A stretch of 44,797 nucleotides of DNA, taken from Chondrus crispus (taxonomy: Eukaryota > Rhodophyta > Florideophyceae > Gigartinales > Gigartinaceae). Positions 9,301 to 18,424 of the stretch are shown here, piece after piece (the stretch's first letter is position 1; the number at the start of each line of letters is the position of its first letter). The notes below the pieces were generated by a model. It was not told the origin of the DNA. It made no database searches and saw only the letters and a program-made list of their open reading frames with translations. A program made the translations under genes and the position numbers. The stretch spans positions 1 to 44,797 of the forward strand of contig NW_005179292.1 of NCBI RefSeq assembly GCF_000350225.1, read 5' to 3'.

Positions 9301-10912
9301 TTGCGTTGAGACGCCGGTAGTCCACGCAGAACCGAAGAGAGCCGTCTTTCTTCGGTACGAGCACCACGGGGGACGCCCACTCGGTGCTCGCAGGTTCGAT
9401 TACCCCTGCGTTCAACATTTTGTTGACTTCCTTGGCGACCATTTCACGCATAGCCGGCCCCTTTCGGTAGGGCATTGAACGTATCGGCTTCGTACCCGGT
9501 TCGAGGGGAATGCGGTGTTCGGTCGCTCGGATCGTTCCGAGCGCCCCGCTCCACAGACTCGAGTGCTTACGGAGCATCTTGAGCACGTGGACCCGGAACT
9601 TGTCATCATCGATGTATGACAAGTCGATTTCTTTTTCCCAATCCTCCGGCGGATTTTCGGGATCCTTTTCAGAGGCGGGTGTGGTGCCCCCTTCCGGCGG
9701 CGGACACTTCGCCGGTCGGCCGTCCGTACCGGCTCCTCTCTTCTCAACGGTTGCCCCCTGGGCGGAGCCTGGTCGACCAGCTCCTGCCGTTCCGACTTGA
9801 TCGGTCAAGTCGGTGAGGTGTAGCGCGTGCGCGATCCCCTCGGCGATGCGACGTTCGGGCGTCAAGATCGCGAGGGGGTTGCGCTTCGCGTATCCCACGA
9901 CGGTGTGCTTCGGAAGCCGCCTTTCCTGTCGCGAAAAGTTCGCGACGATGACGTCGAAGGTCTGGTTGGGCAGGACCTCGACGACGCCGTTCGTCAGCCT
10001 CACTCCATGTCGGTGTTGGAGTGACGGCTTCGGCTCTATAAACACGAGTCCCCTCCCCGTCGTAGTAACGCGCACACGGGCCTGCGACCTCGCGGGAATG
10101 GTAACCCAGCGGGCGATTCGGATCGCCTGCGGGGCTTCGTCGCGTGCGTCAGCCCGGCTTGTCTGACGTCCGTGCCGCCTGGTTGGGGGAGTCGGCTCCC
10201 CCTTCCCGTCGACGATGGCAACGGAGCCACCTTGGCGGAGCTCCAACCGTTGAGCTTCGATGTCGATACTTCGTACGTGTGTATCGATGAAGGCCGTACC
10301 AAGGAGGACCGGCACGGCAAGCTGGTCCGCCACGACGAACGGAATTCGGAACGTCGTGTTCCTCAACCGCACGGCCAGGCGTACGACGGCCGAGAGCTTA
10401 AGCGGGTTGCTATTCGCGCCTGCCAATCGGGGCAGTGGCGCGTCGCGGATGACGTACGGCGACCAATCGGGAGGAAGGTCCGCCTTCCTCACCAGATTGT
10501 ACCCTGAGCACGTATCAACGGCGATCGTGCGGGGCTTGAAGGCATTTCCCTCCGTGGCTATCGAACCGAGGACGTTGTAAATCTTCGACGTCATAAGGCA
10601 AATGGCGCCGTCGACTACCTTCGGCGTGCCCGGCTCGGCGAGATCGTTCCGCCTGGGCCGCCGGCGCCGGTTCCGACTTCTCTTCCGCGTCCTTCGGCCT
10701 TGGTCGCGGGGCGCCCTTCGGTCGGCCGCGTCCCCGCGACAAGTCGCGTTCGTACGCGGCTTGAATTCTTCTGGCGGCCCCGGGTCCCCCTGGGTCGGGC
10801 CGCTGGCGCGTTCGATGCGCTTCTTGTTAGGCACTTGGCTCACGGTTGCCACAGTGCCTTCCTTCATGTGCGCCGGGCTCACGGTTGCCTCAGCGTCTTC
10901 GTCCTTTCGCAC
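6359..10912 (-). CDS. pol: Ty3/gypsy Pol polyprotein: protease, RT, RNase H, integrase, chromodomain
   Basis: This is an intact 1517-residue polyprotein. The protease region has AVDTCSG at about residue 131, with D133; the family norm is DTGAS or DSGA, so the Cys is unusual. The RT has PLPRMDD, FTTLDCNSGYWQI, MPFGLKGAPATFQ and catalytic VYRDD (first D at residue 630). RNase H follows with IDTDAS and TDHDAL. The integrase has an HHCC zinc domain (HTP-IAGH ... CRTCA) and the DDE triad at D1157, D1217 and E1253, with 35 residues between the last two. The C-terminus has YAVERLLRHR, EFLIKWADYD and TWTARTHVPEEL, a chromodomain of the kind used for chromatin targeting. Pol starts 147 bases after the gag stop in a different frame, so how it is expressed is not obvious. 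Confidence 0.95.
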   Translation of the reverse strand: MRKDEDAEATVSPAHMKEGTVATVSQVPNKKRIERASGPTQGDPGPPEEFKPRTNATCRGDAADRRAPRDQGRRTRKRSRNRRRRPRRNDLAEPGTPKVVDGAICLMTSKIYNVLGSIATEGNAFKPRTIAVDTCSGYNLVRKADLPPDWSPYVIRDAPLPRLAGANSNPLKLSAVVRLAVRLRNTTFRIPFVVADQLAVPVLLGTAFIDTHVRSIDIEAQRLELRQGGSVAIVDGKGEPTPPTRRHGRQTSRADARDEAPQAIRIARWVTIPARSQARVRVTTTGRGLVFIEPKPSLQHRHGVRLTNGVVEVLPNQTFDVIVANFSRQERRLPKHTVVGYAKRNPLAILTPERRIAEGIAHALHLTDLTDQVGTAGAGRPGSAQGATVEKRGAGTDGRPAKCPPPEGGTTPASEKDPENPPEDWEKEIDLSYIDDDKFRVHVLKMLRKHSSLWSGALGTIRATEHRIPLEPGTKPIRSMPYRKGPAMREMVAKEVNKMLNAGVIEPASTEWASPVVLVPKKDGSLRFCVDYRRLNAKTAADSYPLPRMDDCIDSLGDAAVFTTLDCNSGYWQIPVAPEDRDKTTFTTHMGTFRHLRMPFGLKGAPATFQRALDIILSGVRWQICLVYRDDVIVFSRTHGEHAKHLDTVLSLLRSAGISLKLKKCSFFQPKVHYLGHVISPGKLSVAEAAADAFKTFTFPRTLTQVRSYLGACNVYRRFVKGFAKIARPLTDMTRKDADPNFDDPTELQLEAFEALKERMISPPILALPRYGRPYMIDTDASAYQLGCTLLQEHEGANDWRPVGYWSYSLSDSERNYSATERECFAVVWAVRTLRPYIEGTKFIVRTDHDALRWLMSLTESSGRLTRWRLRLAEYDFTIQYRPGRVHQVPDALSRLVSPRVTSDPRPVVEVDDDIPTFDAGTTVRDMSDELADHICTASCDHKAVHVFVTTRNQAGSRRGSRVRTRDEPRGDDEAPALEGPTSFWEENDEFDAVDIERTEQPEVGAPASTVAPPQDDLPAPLTLEEIAEEQRVDDFCQTVLARQSESRDSAFFEDHHGVLKRRHPFDPDIVQVVVPRTLRARLLQLCHTPTIAGHPGQNRMYFALRREYYWPHLAADVAATVRGCRTCAMNRVKLRKHLNRLKLFPATRPLESLAIDILGPLPKTKAGKRFLLVITDRFTKMTQVVALRTVTAYTVAVAFCDAWVFKYGVPRSLLSDNGPQFNAKFFHSTCRVLGVTNLYTSAYHPQTNGQVERYNRTIASMLRNYVGEHQDDWDVYVGPLTYAYNSHVHRTTSTTPFELVLSRPPPEFSLRRADGDAPPSDRGNARAEFLKTLDDTIQKAYGSLRRTQARYKRDFDKRVRRLNARIKPGNYVYLNPTDGETTSNKLASPAVGPYQVLANDRRTITIDRDGVTERVSADRCVYAPPPTGAARASTTTPSDLTDKVTKGTQYAVERLLRHRALEDGTTEFLIKWADYDTPTWTARTHVPEELVSRYAQRLRRRTGRDLVSDANADARA

Positions 10913-11022
10913 CGAGCTTACGGGTGTCTCGGTGCGCTTGTGCGGGGTTGAGGGGAATAATATCGGTAAACATTCCCCTCCCCCGCCGGGGACAAATAGG
11001 GGCGGGTCAAGGTTGGTTTGAC

Positions 11023-11059
11023 AAGACGGTTCACGCGACCGCGCGAACGTAACCGTCTT
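11023..11059 (-). other. Inverted repeat at the gag stop codon
   Basis: AAGACGGTT (11023-11031) pairs with AACCGTCTT (11051-11059), so on the minus strand a 9-bp stem begins inside the gag stop codon. A second short repeat (GGGGAAT...ATTCCCC, about 10951-10977) lies closer to the pol start. Placed between gag and pol in different frames, they could affect termination, re-initiation or splicing. That role is inference. Confidence 0.5.
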
Positions 11060-13620
11060 TACGGGGTTTTCGAACTACCCGAGCTGTCAGTGCTATTCGC
11101 TTGGCTATCGTTAGCTAGCGCGTCGACGGGCCCCTGGCCGCGCGGATGGGGACGGTTTCCCCACCCCGACTGGGCATCTTCTACGAAGTAATCGGATACT
11201 TCGTGGCCTTGGATTGCAACGTCCGGCAGTTGCAATATTCGAGGGGCGGAGAGAACGGGCTCCCCTCCGCCTCCTTCCGTGGGCTGGGGGTGCGTCTCAC
11301 CAGCCCAGTCTTGGAGGTACATGATGGCGTTCTGTACCCCTTGGGGCAACGGGGGTCGGCCCCGGTCGCCTCGCCTATCTCGACGGGGATATCGCGTATC
11401 CATCCGACGAGGGTCACGTCGATCCCTTTGATCGGTCCCCGGGTATCGGTACCCGCCTTCACGAGGGGCAAAACGGACGCCCCCACCCGATCGGCTCGGG
11501 TCACCTCGACGCGGGCCTCGGTCTGCCCGCGTAGACTGCTGGATGAGACTGCGCATTCCGGGGCGCGTCTCCATCTGATAGCGGTAGTTCCTGTACGCCG
11601 TGAACTGACGTTGTTCAGGAGACAGGAACGGGCACGCGTACATGGCGTGGCCGTACGTCCGGCACAGCCAACAAATGTACGCGCTGCCATCGGTCGACGC
11701 GAAAGTCGCCGCGTGGCGTGCCTCCTCATCGGTGAGTCGAGGCACGTTAGGCAGCCCGCGGTCTCCTTCTCGACGGGAGATATCCAGCTCGGCCATGTTG
11801 TGGTTCGGACCACCCATGGCCCTCGGCGTGTGTGCGAACGCCGTTGCGAAGCTTCCGGTCGAACCGGTGGAAGCTGGCGTAGGGGGTCGGCCCCCTGCCC
11901 GTTCGAAGCCTTGCGTGATGAGGACAGGGTCGGCCTGCCACTCATCTTCTCCAATGTGGAGGGCGGTCGCCGGCGAACTTGTTCCGTGCGACCTTGGAGT
12001 TTGGACTCCCTTCGCTGCCGGCTTCGGGTCCGGCAGCGGCAACCCGCGACGAGCGCGGTAGGTTGTACCCTCGGCCGTTGCGATACGGCGAATCGTTGAG
12101 AGTTCGGTCTTCTGTTGTCCGGGCAACCTTTGCATCGTCTCTGCCACTGCGGCCCGGGTCGCAGTGGACAGCCCGCGCACGAAGTAGTGCGCGAGAGCTT
12201 GTTCTGAGAACACGGCCGTGCATCGGAACGCGGCGGATTCCAGCCGGTCTGCGAACGTGTTCTCGGTTTCGTGAGGAAGCTGTCGCGCCGACGCGACAGC
12301 ATCAAACGCTTCCCCCAACACGTCGTCGGTTAGGTAGCGTTTGATAAATTGGTTGACGAGACCAGGCCAGCTCGTGTCGTCGTGGAGCTGGCCGGCGCGG
12401 AGGCCGCGCATGGTGTAACTCGTATACAACCGCTCCGCGTCCCGCTCGAGGAAGTGAGCGAAGACACGGATTGCCACACCTTCGGTCAGGTGCTGGGCAT
12501 TGAAGGTTATCCGGATATTCTTCAGAAACGGGAGCAACTGAATCGCGTCAGTACCGTCGAAGCTCTTCATCGTGGGACGGAGCCCACGGCAGCGTTGGAC
12601 GTACTTCGCGATCCGTCCCGCGTCACCCGAGGTAACGAGCCTCGAGGTGTTGTCCAACCGATACATGCGGTAGTTAGCGACGGCGCTGAACTCCTGTATC
12701 ATGGTGTGGACGGGCTCGAGCCCGGGTTCGGCGGGGCCCAACGTTCCGAACGGCGTGACAGGCAACGTTCGGACGTCGACGGGGCCGGGATGCGCGGTAA
12801 GATCCGCTGGCTGGTAGCCGCCCCAGCGAGGATCGAAGGGGAGAATCGGTTCCCCTGATCCGCGGGCGACTCCTCCACGGCCACGGTCGGGTTGGTCCGG
12901 TACCCGTCGGGACTGCCCCATGCTTCCGGATGCATACGGCAGGGCTTGAGTCTCGGACGCGAAGTTCGCGTCCGCCGTCGGCTTGATGTCCTCCGCCCTC
13001 CGACTGGTGACGGCTCCAGTCGGGGGCCACTCCTGCGCTCCGGATGCGCCCGGAGGAACAGTGGCACCGGGCCCACTCGAGGGGGCTCCGGGCGGCCTCT
13101 CGGCCGAGGTCTGTTCCATGTCACGGGCACGGCGGCGCGTTGAGTTGAGCTCCGCCGCCATGTGCGCGAACGCTCCCATCTGTTCGGCTGATGGGAAGGG
13201 TTGCGGGTCGCGTCGGACCCCGGAGTTTGCACTCGCGGGTCGACCCGCAACGTCCACGGCGGGGGAATCGATGCGCGCCTCTTCGACCAGTACCAAACGG
13301 GACTGTAGCTGGTCGACGAGAGCGCGCAGGTTCTCCAAGGACTGAGTTACGCGCTCAAACCTTCCTTCGCGGAGGGAGCGCAACTCATCCATACAGCGGG
13401 CGTAGACGCTGTCGGAGACGTCGATACGGAGGGATGTTCGGACATCTTCGATATACTCCGCGATGCGATCGTACATCGCGCGAGCGCGTCCTTCGGAGAA
13501 GCCGGGCGACGGTTCGCGGTCTCGGGGACCAGCGTCGCCGTCGCCGACTCGGACGCGGAGCGCGGCCTCTTGCACATCGGCGGGCTCCGAGCGAATCGAG
13601 GTAGGATATTCGCCACTCAT
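11059..13620 (-). CDS. gag: Ty3/gypsy Gag capsid/nucleocapsid protein
   Basis: This is an intact 853-residue protein starting 77 bases after the 5' LTR. The N-terminal third is acidic and low-complexity (P, G and R rich). The central part carries the capsid-like retrotransposon gag region: IQLLPFLKNIRITF, WPGLVNQFIKRYL and ENTFADRLESAAFRC, followed by LAHYFVRGLSTATR. A CCHC zinc knuckle, C-x2-C-x4-H-x4-C (CWLCRTYGHAMYAC), lies at about residues 650-663, followed by an Arg/Gly-rich RNA-binding tail (RRDRRGDRGRPP). The ATG at 13620 is the first after the LTR in an open frame. It forms virus-like particles that package the element RNA (family knowledge). Confidence 0.93.
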   Translation of the reverse strand: MSGEYPTSIRSEPADVQEAALRVRVGDGDAGPRDREPSPGFSEGRARAMYDRIAEYIEDVRTSLRIDVSDSVYARCMDELRSLREGRFERVTQSLENLRALVDQLQSRLVLVEEARIDSPAVDVAGRPASANSGVRRDPQPFPSAEQMGAFAHMAAELNSTRRRARDMEQTSAERPPGAPSSGPGATVPPGASGAQEWPPTGAVTSRRAEDIKPTADANFASETQALPYASGSMGQSRRVPDQPDRGRGGVARGSGEPILPFDPRWGGYQPADLTAHPGPVDVRTLPVTPFGTLGPAEPGLEPVHTMIQEFSAVANYRMYRLDNTSRLVTSGDAGRIAKYVQRCRGLRPTMKSFDGTDAIQLLPFLKNIRITFNAQHLTEGVAIRVFAHFLERDAERLYTSYTMRGLRAGQLHDDTSWPGLVNQFIKRYLTDDVLGEAFDAVASARQLPHETENTFADRLESAAFRCTAVFSEQALAHYFVRGLSTATRAAVAETMQRLPGQQKTELSTIRRIATAEGTTYRARRGLPLPDPKPAAKGVQTPRSHGTSSPATALHIGEDEWQADPVLITQGFERAGGRPPTPASTGSTGSFATAFAHTPRAMGGPNHNMAELDISRREGDRGLPNVPRLTDEEARHAATFASTDGSAYICWLCRTYGHAMYACPFLSPEQRQFTAYRNYRYQMETRPGMRSLIQQSTRADRGPRRGDPSRSGGGVRFAPREGGYRYPGTDQRDRRDPRRMDTRYPRRDRRGDRGRPPLPQGVQNAIMYLQDWAGETHPQPTEGGGGEPVLSAPRILQLPDVAIQGHEVSDYFVEDAQSGWGNRPHPRGQGPVDALANDSQANSTDSSGSSKTP

Positions 13621-13674
13621 CTCGACGCGTACGGACGCGGAGGTAAACGACAGTCTTCTCGGTTCGATCGTGAG

Positions 13675-13697
13675 AGTCTTCTAGGTCGGGAGACCAC
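13675..13697 (-). promoter_or_regulatory. Presumed primer-binding site region of element B
   Basis: Directly after the LTR end on the minus strand comes GTGGTCTCCCGACC. Primer-binding sites usually begin with TGG, the complement of the tRNA CCA end, and TGGTCTCCCGACC starts one base inside. The tRNA it would match cannot be named from the window. Confidence 0.35.
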
Positions 13698-14290
13698 TGT
13701 AGTATAATCACCCCCAACGACGAGGGGGGTGAGTACTGACAGTTCGGGAAGACCCCGATCGGCGGGAAGACAGAAGCACGGCCCACCCACGGTACCGAGC
13801 ACGGGCTCGAGGTAGCGGTGGTAGAGCGGGATCGGGGAGGACGCGCGCACGCGCGAGCGGTTCTACGCCTCGACGCCCCGGAGCGGTACTGGGTGACGAT
13901 CCAGTACCGACGGGCGGAGGCGGAGCCGGCTCGTGGGCGTGCTACGCGCGTCCTCAACCCGCGCGCGGTGCGACTCCTAGGTAAAACGGACGGAAGTACC
14001 TAAAAGTAAGCGGGCGGACCAAGGTGGAGGATCCTTGACAAGTCCGTGCTTGTCGTCCTCCACCGCCGGCGGTCCGCTCATATTTAATGTACATCGTAGT
14101 CTATCATAACTCTACAGTAGTGCCGGTCTACCGACACTGTAGCGCTGTCAGCCGGCGGGGCTGACAGTCCACGTGTAGTACGCGTCCCGTACACGTGGAG
14201 GACACGTGTGTGCGCGCATGGCTGTAAGGCTCGTTGCCTTACTGTCCCTGATCCAATCCTAATCTAATTTGCGTTTGGGGTTATACCACA
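13698..14290 (-). repeat. 5' LTR of element B (593 bp)
   Basis: On the minus strand it starts TGTGGTATAACCCC (14290) and ends GATTATACTACA (13698). It shares with the element A LTR the CTGTAAGGC block, ACACGTGT cluster (about 14166-14215), CTGTCAGCC...GGCTGACAG stem, TACATTAAATA box (about 14083), GACAAGC hairpin (14037-14054, outer stem 14023-14031 with 14056-14064), H2 hairpin (13866-13922) and terminal CACCCCC...GGGGGTG hairpin. The sequences are clearly diverged, so A and B are separate lineages of one family. Confidence 0.88.
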
Positions 14291-14589
14291 GGAAGTGCAT
14301 ACGCAACGTACCAGCAAGAGAGTAAAGCACTATGTTGTTCTATAGATGGTTCCCGTTTCTATTCTTCAAAGGGAAAGCAAGGCTTGAGGCATTTTCCCGG
14401 ATGCCCCTGGAGTGAGGAGTGAGGTTCCTGATGCAGGAGAGGAAAATATGAATCGTTCTGTACGGAGTCCGCGGTGGGGTCATTAAAAGATGGCATTTAT
14501 TGTCCACTATTTCAAACATTTGCGAAAATCGGATTTTCCCGCAGACTCCCGCTGTCATCTCATTCGTCTCACTCCATCTTCTCATTCAT
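14291..14589. other. A/T-richer flank right of element B, nothing identified
   Basis: Base composition drops sharply in GC at 14291. No gene, repeat or RNA was recognised here. It includes the external target-site side of element B (GGAAG). Confidence 0.4.
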
Positions 14590-15545
14590 CACACATGGTT
14601 TGTGAATATTTGTTGAATTGTAGCACTTTTTGAGAACGTTTTGTGATCATCACAAAAATCGTCTCAAAAATCACACATTTTCGTGAATCTTTTGTGATGG
14701 TTTTGTGAGACGCATCTCAAAACTCTCAAACGTCAACCTTGAAATCAAAACTCTCACACTGACAGTGTGCATTTTGAGATGGCAGTGTGCATTTTGTGAT
14801 GGCTTTGTGTGCGTTTTGTGAGGGCATCGCAAAGATCACATATAAAAGCATCTCCATCTCAAAAGGCAAACAAACTGAACAACGTCACACAAAAAATATC
14901 TCCCTTTCCAGCACTCAACGGCTAGTTTCCAGAGACACTTCCCCTTCTCTTCTTGTTCGCAACTGCGTAGGTTGAACCGGCATTTACTGCACGAGAAGGT
15001 CAGTGGGACCCAAACCTACTGCGTACTATGTATTTGGGTCAAAAAAGGGACAAAAGACGGGCGACCCAAGACACTTAGAAAGGGCTCGCGCTAGGTGCAG
15101 TGGTATTCTACATGTGGGCAAGCTATCTGCTGCAGCTGCCGGACGGTCTGGCATTCTCGCCCTACACTGAAGCGACATGGGCCCTCTCCTGTGCATGAGC
15201 GGGAGTTTGACTCTGAGCGACGCACTCCTCGACGAATAAGGCAGGCTTCACAAGCCCAAGAGTGAAGGCCGTAAAATGTCTGTAGACCAAGGCTATCAGC
15301 TATGCTTTTTAGATGGGTTTGTGATGGTTTGTTGATGTTGGAGATGATTGTGAGACAATGGTGTGAGATTCACAAAACAATTTGTGTGTGAATCACAAAA
15401 CAGTCACCAAAAGAGCATTTCGAGATGTTGACGTCACAAAAATAAAGTGAGATTCACAAAAACAAAGCGAGATTCACAAAACTTGTGAGAACTTTGAGAC
15501 GTTTGTGTGCATTTTGTGAAGTTTATGCCCCGATCACAAAATAGG
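14590..15545. repeat. Two clusters of TTTTGTGA/TCACAAAA motifs (possible non-autonomous DNA transposon)
   Basis: The octamer TTTTGTGA or its complement appears about 13 times, concentrated at 14636-14825 and 15365-15545. A perfect 19-base palindrome, TTTTGTGATCATCACAAAA, lies at about 14639-14657. CTCAAAA/TTTTGAG motifs are mixed in. The middle part (about 14890-15300) lacks them. Paired clusters of short subterminal repeats around a unique core are typical of hAT-type non-autonomous elements. Clean terminal inverted repeats or a target duplication could not be fixed. Confidence 0.4.
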
Positions 15546-15795
15546 ACCACCCCACACTTTTCGGGAGGACACTACTCGAAAAGTACGGGTCTCCTGGAGA
15601 CAAAACATATATCTTCTTAACGACAACACAATTATGCGTTCAACGAACCTACTCTCGGGACGTAGCCCTCAAGAAGACCGAAGCACGAGGAAAATAACCC
15701 GACTGGGGCAAAAAATAGCCGTCCAAAAAAGAGCACAGGGATAGAGTTAGTTCGCTGAGGGGCGAAAGGGAGAAGAGAAACAAAATTTTGCATAA

Positions 15796-16183
15796 GAGCA
15801 CCCCTATCGGTGCTGTGTTATGTAAATGTTTTGCATATCCAGATACACAAAGCCTCTTTCATCCCTATCGGACAGGTTATCTCCAAAAATTTGGCCTTTT
15901 TGGCTGTATCTATCTCGGGAAGCCGGATGGCGACGAATTTATTCATTTGACCATATCGAGACGCGAATTACATGGCGCCACTTGGCCGAAAGACCATAGA
16001 ACAGTGTCAATACAGTACCTCTCGTCCTCGATGCCCCGCACCCCTCGTACACTATGCCCTATCAGGGCACTTCAATTTCAAATTTTCTCCTAAACCGATA
16101 GTGTTGCTCACAGAAATGCCATATGCAAACGCAAAATTTTACAGATTTACCAACCAAATTTAGCCAAACCGATAGGGGTTCTC
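15796..16183. mobile_element. MITE with Harbinger-like ends (388 bp)
   Basis: The left end is GAGCACCCCTATCGGT and the right end, read on the other strand, is GAGAACCCCTATCGGT, one mismatch in 16. The element is flanked by TAA at 15793-15795 and TAA at 16184-16186. A 3-bp TWA target duplication with G-starting inverted ends is the PIF/Harbinger signature. Internal CTATCGG motifs recur near both ends (15862, about 16098). It has no coding capacity. The DDE transposase at 38981 is a candidate mobiliser only by superfamily. Confidence 0.6.
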
Positions 16184-16189
16184 TAAGCG

Positions 16190-16500
16190 CATCTGACCGA
16201 AATATTGTACGGAACTTCGTTCCTGCAGCAATGACTGTCTGAAGGCTGTGCAAAGGCTACCCGGCGTGGATCATCGGGGAGTGTGATAGAATTAGTCTGC
16301 AAGACAAGTGGCTCCGTTGCGCTCGTTGCGCGCCGCAAATGGAGAGGAATGCGAAAGTGTTTGAATATAATAAAGTTATTGGATTGACAGTTTCAATATA
16401 AACAAATGGAATGGAGTGGAAAAGTGGGAGAAGTCATGCAAAAGGGATTTGATGTAATAAAACGGAGTGGTGAAGGCACGCAGTGGTTGACAATACGTAA
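16190..16500. other. No gene seen
   Basis: This is an A/T-rich stretch between the MITE and the Helitron remnant. On the minus strand AATAAA near 16507-16512 could be the polyadenylation signal of the helicase gene, and a GAAGTCC...GGACTTC stem lies at about 16525-16550. I see nothing else. Confidence 0.3.
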
Positions 16501-16553
16501 AGTAGCTTTATTTAAACTCTATCGATGAAGTCCCTCTTCGCAAGGACTTCAGG

Positions 16554-18424
16554 TTACACTACGTTATGGGTAGTTTCATCTGCTTCTGATGTCAAAACAA
16601 TGACGTTGCCAAGATGTGTTGTCCTGGACAGGGTAACAAATAATTGACCGTGAGAGAAGCAATGGTTTCTAAAATCTAGTCCCAAGAGTCCTCCACAAAA
16701 CTGTCCCTGCGCCTTGTTCGTATTCAGGGCAAAGCATGTGCAGATGGGAAACTGGGTACTTTTAAATCCTGGGACGTTAAATTGGTCGTCTCTGGGTTCG
16801 GAAGGCATGCGTGGCAGGCAGAGTGGCTTTCCCTGATGACTTCCCGTAGCTACGTGGAGACAAAACATTCTGTTAGACATGCTATCTACTATGTATGCAC
16901 CGCAGTTGACATTTCCATCGTTACAGTCGAGGATTCGAAGAAACATGGCAACGAAACCCTACTTTAACCTTAGTTGATGATCGGGTAGAGACGAACCTGC
17001 AGTCAGTACATTCAATAGTTCTACTGTATACCTGAGGTCGTTTCCGTCTTTGTTCTCTACGTTTTCTGCCCTCAAGAACGTGCGATACGCACCCGGAATC
17101 GTGTCTCCAACAATCTCATTCATTTCTGGTAGAGTACTGTTCTAAGTTGCTAGAATGACTCTAGAAATGAGCCAATCCATGTCAGATTGCCTTTTCACAA
17201 TTCCGTCAAAGGTATAATGACAGAGTTCTGTGATGAATCTCACAGTACACACAGAGGTCGGAAGACGTATCATGTCGCGTTGTTTTGGACCTCGCAGTCG
17301 TCCTTCATCAACTTCAAGCAGAAAAGGTGCGAACTGGAGAGCTTCGTGGGCCGCGGACGTATCTTAGCGGAGAGCTGAAAGCCTCATGTTTTCAGTGAGA
17401 GAGAGCGACTCGGATTCTTGGAAGAGAGTCGAGGATCTGACGCATGCAATGACCATCTGTGCTCTTGACCTGCCCGGCACGACTGGAAGAATCTGGCGAA
17501 AGTCTCCAGAAAACAGGACGTGTTTACCGCCAAAAGGAAATTCTGTGCTAGTCAGATCTCGTAGGGGGCGATCTACGGCTTCTATAGAATAACTATGGCA
17601 CATTATGATCTCATCCCATATGATCAAGTCGACCTCTTTCATATCTTCACCTAACGTGTAGTTGGGCGAGATGTTACACGTACTATCTTCCAGAATAGGA
17701 ATGGGCATCTTAAATACTGAATGCGCTGTTCTGCCGTCATCGAGTAAAACCGCAGCTTCTGCCAACGTCGCAACAGGTACGTCATTTTTGGCACGAATGG
17801 TGAGCACGTCCATTATAGCCTTGGTGAGGAAGGTCTTGCCGGTACCATCTGGAGCACGAAGCAAGAAAACGCGTGAGTTGGTTGTAGCAGAACTACCTGC
17901 GATTGGGGCAAGTGGTGGAGTTGGTAGCCCTTGTAAGCTTTGGACGGACACGCCTGGAAGAATGGAACCAACGATTCGATTAAATGTCATTTTCTGCCAT
18001 TCATCGAAGCGCGGAAGAGCTTGCTGTAGTTGTTGCTCCATGCCGGTTGCAGTCAGCGAGATTGCAACGATTCATGGACTGCAGTGCGTCCATCACCTCC
18101 AACAAAAACGTACGACAGAGCTTGTTCATCGTTGGAGAGCTGTTGTCAGCAGGAGCTATTCCAAGGTCCGCGTGCGCGTGCACGCATATCTGACAAAAGT
18201 AACGACTTATGCTCATTCTAGAGCTCATGTGGGTCAGAAAGGTCGCAGTATGCCAGGATAGTAGCAAACACCCGAGATAGAGGCACAAACGACGAACAGA
18301 ATGACTTCCGTATGGAGTGCCTCCACTCCGCGTCGTCTGCCAGCAGTCACAACCTACAGCAGGCCTCTCGGAATCTGATACGCTCTACACCATCGACTCT
18401 GCACAGATGCTGGAAAGAAGTAGC
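16554..18424 (-). pseudogene. Helitron PIF1-like helicase, C-terminal part, broken
   Basis: Read from the solo LTR leftwards, the frame gives GATSFQHL, FREACC, LLADDAEW and LAYCDLSDP, matching the Helitron helicase linker. After a frameshift near 18060 the 225-residue frame 18041-17364 carries the helicase core: Walker A APDGTGKTFL, LIIWDE (Walker B-like) and FSGDFRQILPVVP. A stop-ridden stretch follows (17363-16950). The last motif block is at 16946-16554, with FPICTCFALNTNKAQGQ and FSHGQLFVTLSRTTHLGNV, typical of helicase motifs V and VI. Several stops and frameshifts make it a pseudogene. The family unwinds DNA during rolling-circle transposition. Confidence 0.85.

Larger units (their letters stand above)
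2931..14290 (-). mobile_element. Element B: Ty3/gypsy chromodomain retrotransposon with antisense gene, 3' end missing
   Basis: In element orientation (minus) the order is 5' LTR (14290-13698), gag (13620-11059), pol with protease, RT, RNase H, integrase and chromodomain (10912-6359), small ORF (6303-5809), hairpin array (5565-4860), then an antisense gene on the plus strand. The remaining part of the antisense gene and the 3' LTR are absent. Their place is taken by the 3' LTR end of element A, so they should lie left of the window if A is a clean insertion. Gag and pol are free of stops, which suggests a fairly recent copy. The base immediately outside the 5' LTR begins GGAAG (14291-14295). 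Confidence 0.85.

Noticed and set aside
11146..12305. Long frames on both strands over gag (317 and 374 codons)
   Set aside because: These are shadow frames of the gag gene. Only the gag frame carries the zinc knuckle and capsid-like motifs.
13675..13697. Naming the tRNA primer of element B
   Set aside because: TGGTCTCCCGACC could match a tRNA 3' end, but without the genome's tRNA set any name would be a guess.
2284..14290. LTRs at 2284-2930 and 13698-14290 as the two ends of one element
   Set aside because: They are in opposite orientation, diverged, and lack a shared target duplication. The polypurine tract at 2268-2280 and antisense gene homology show they belong to two elements.
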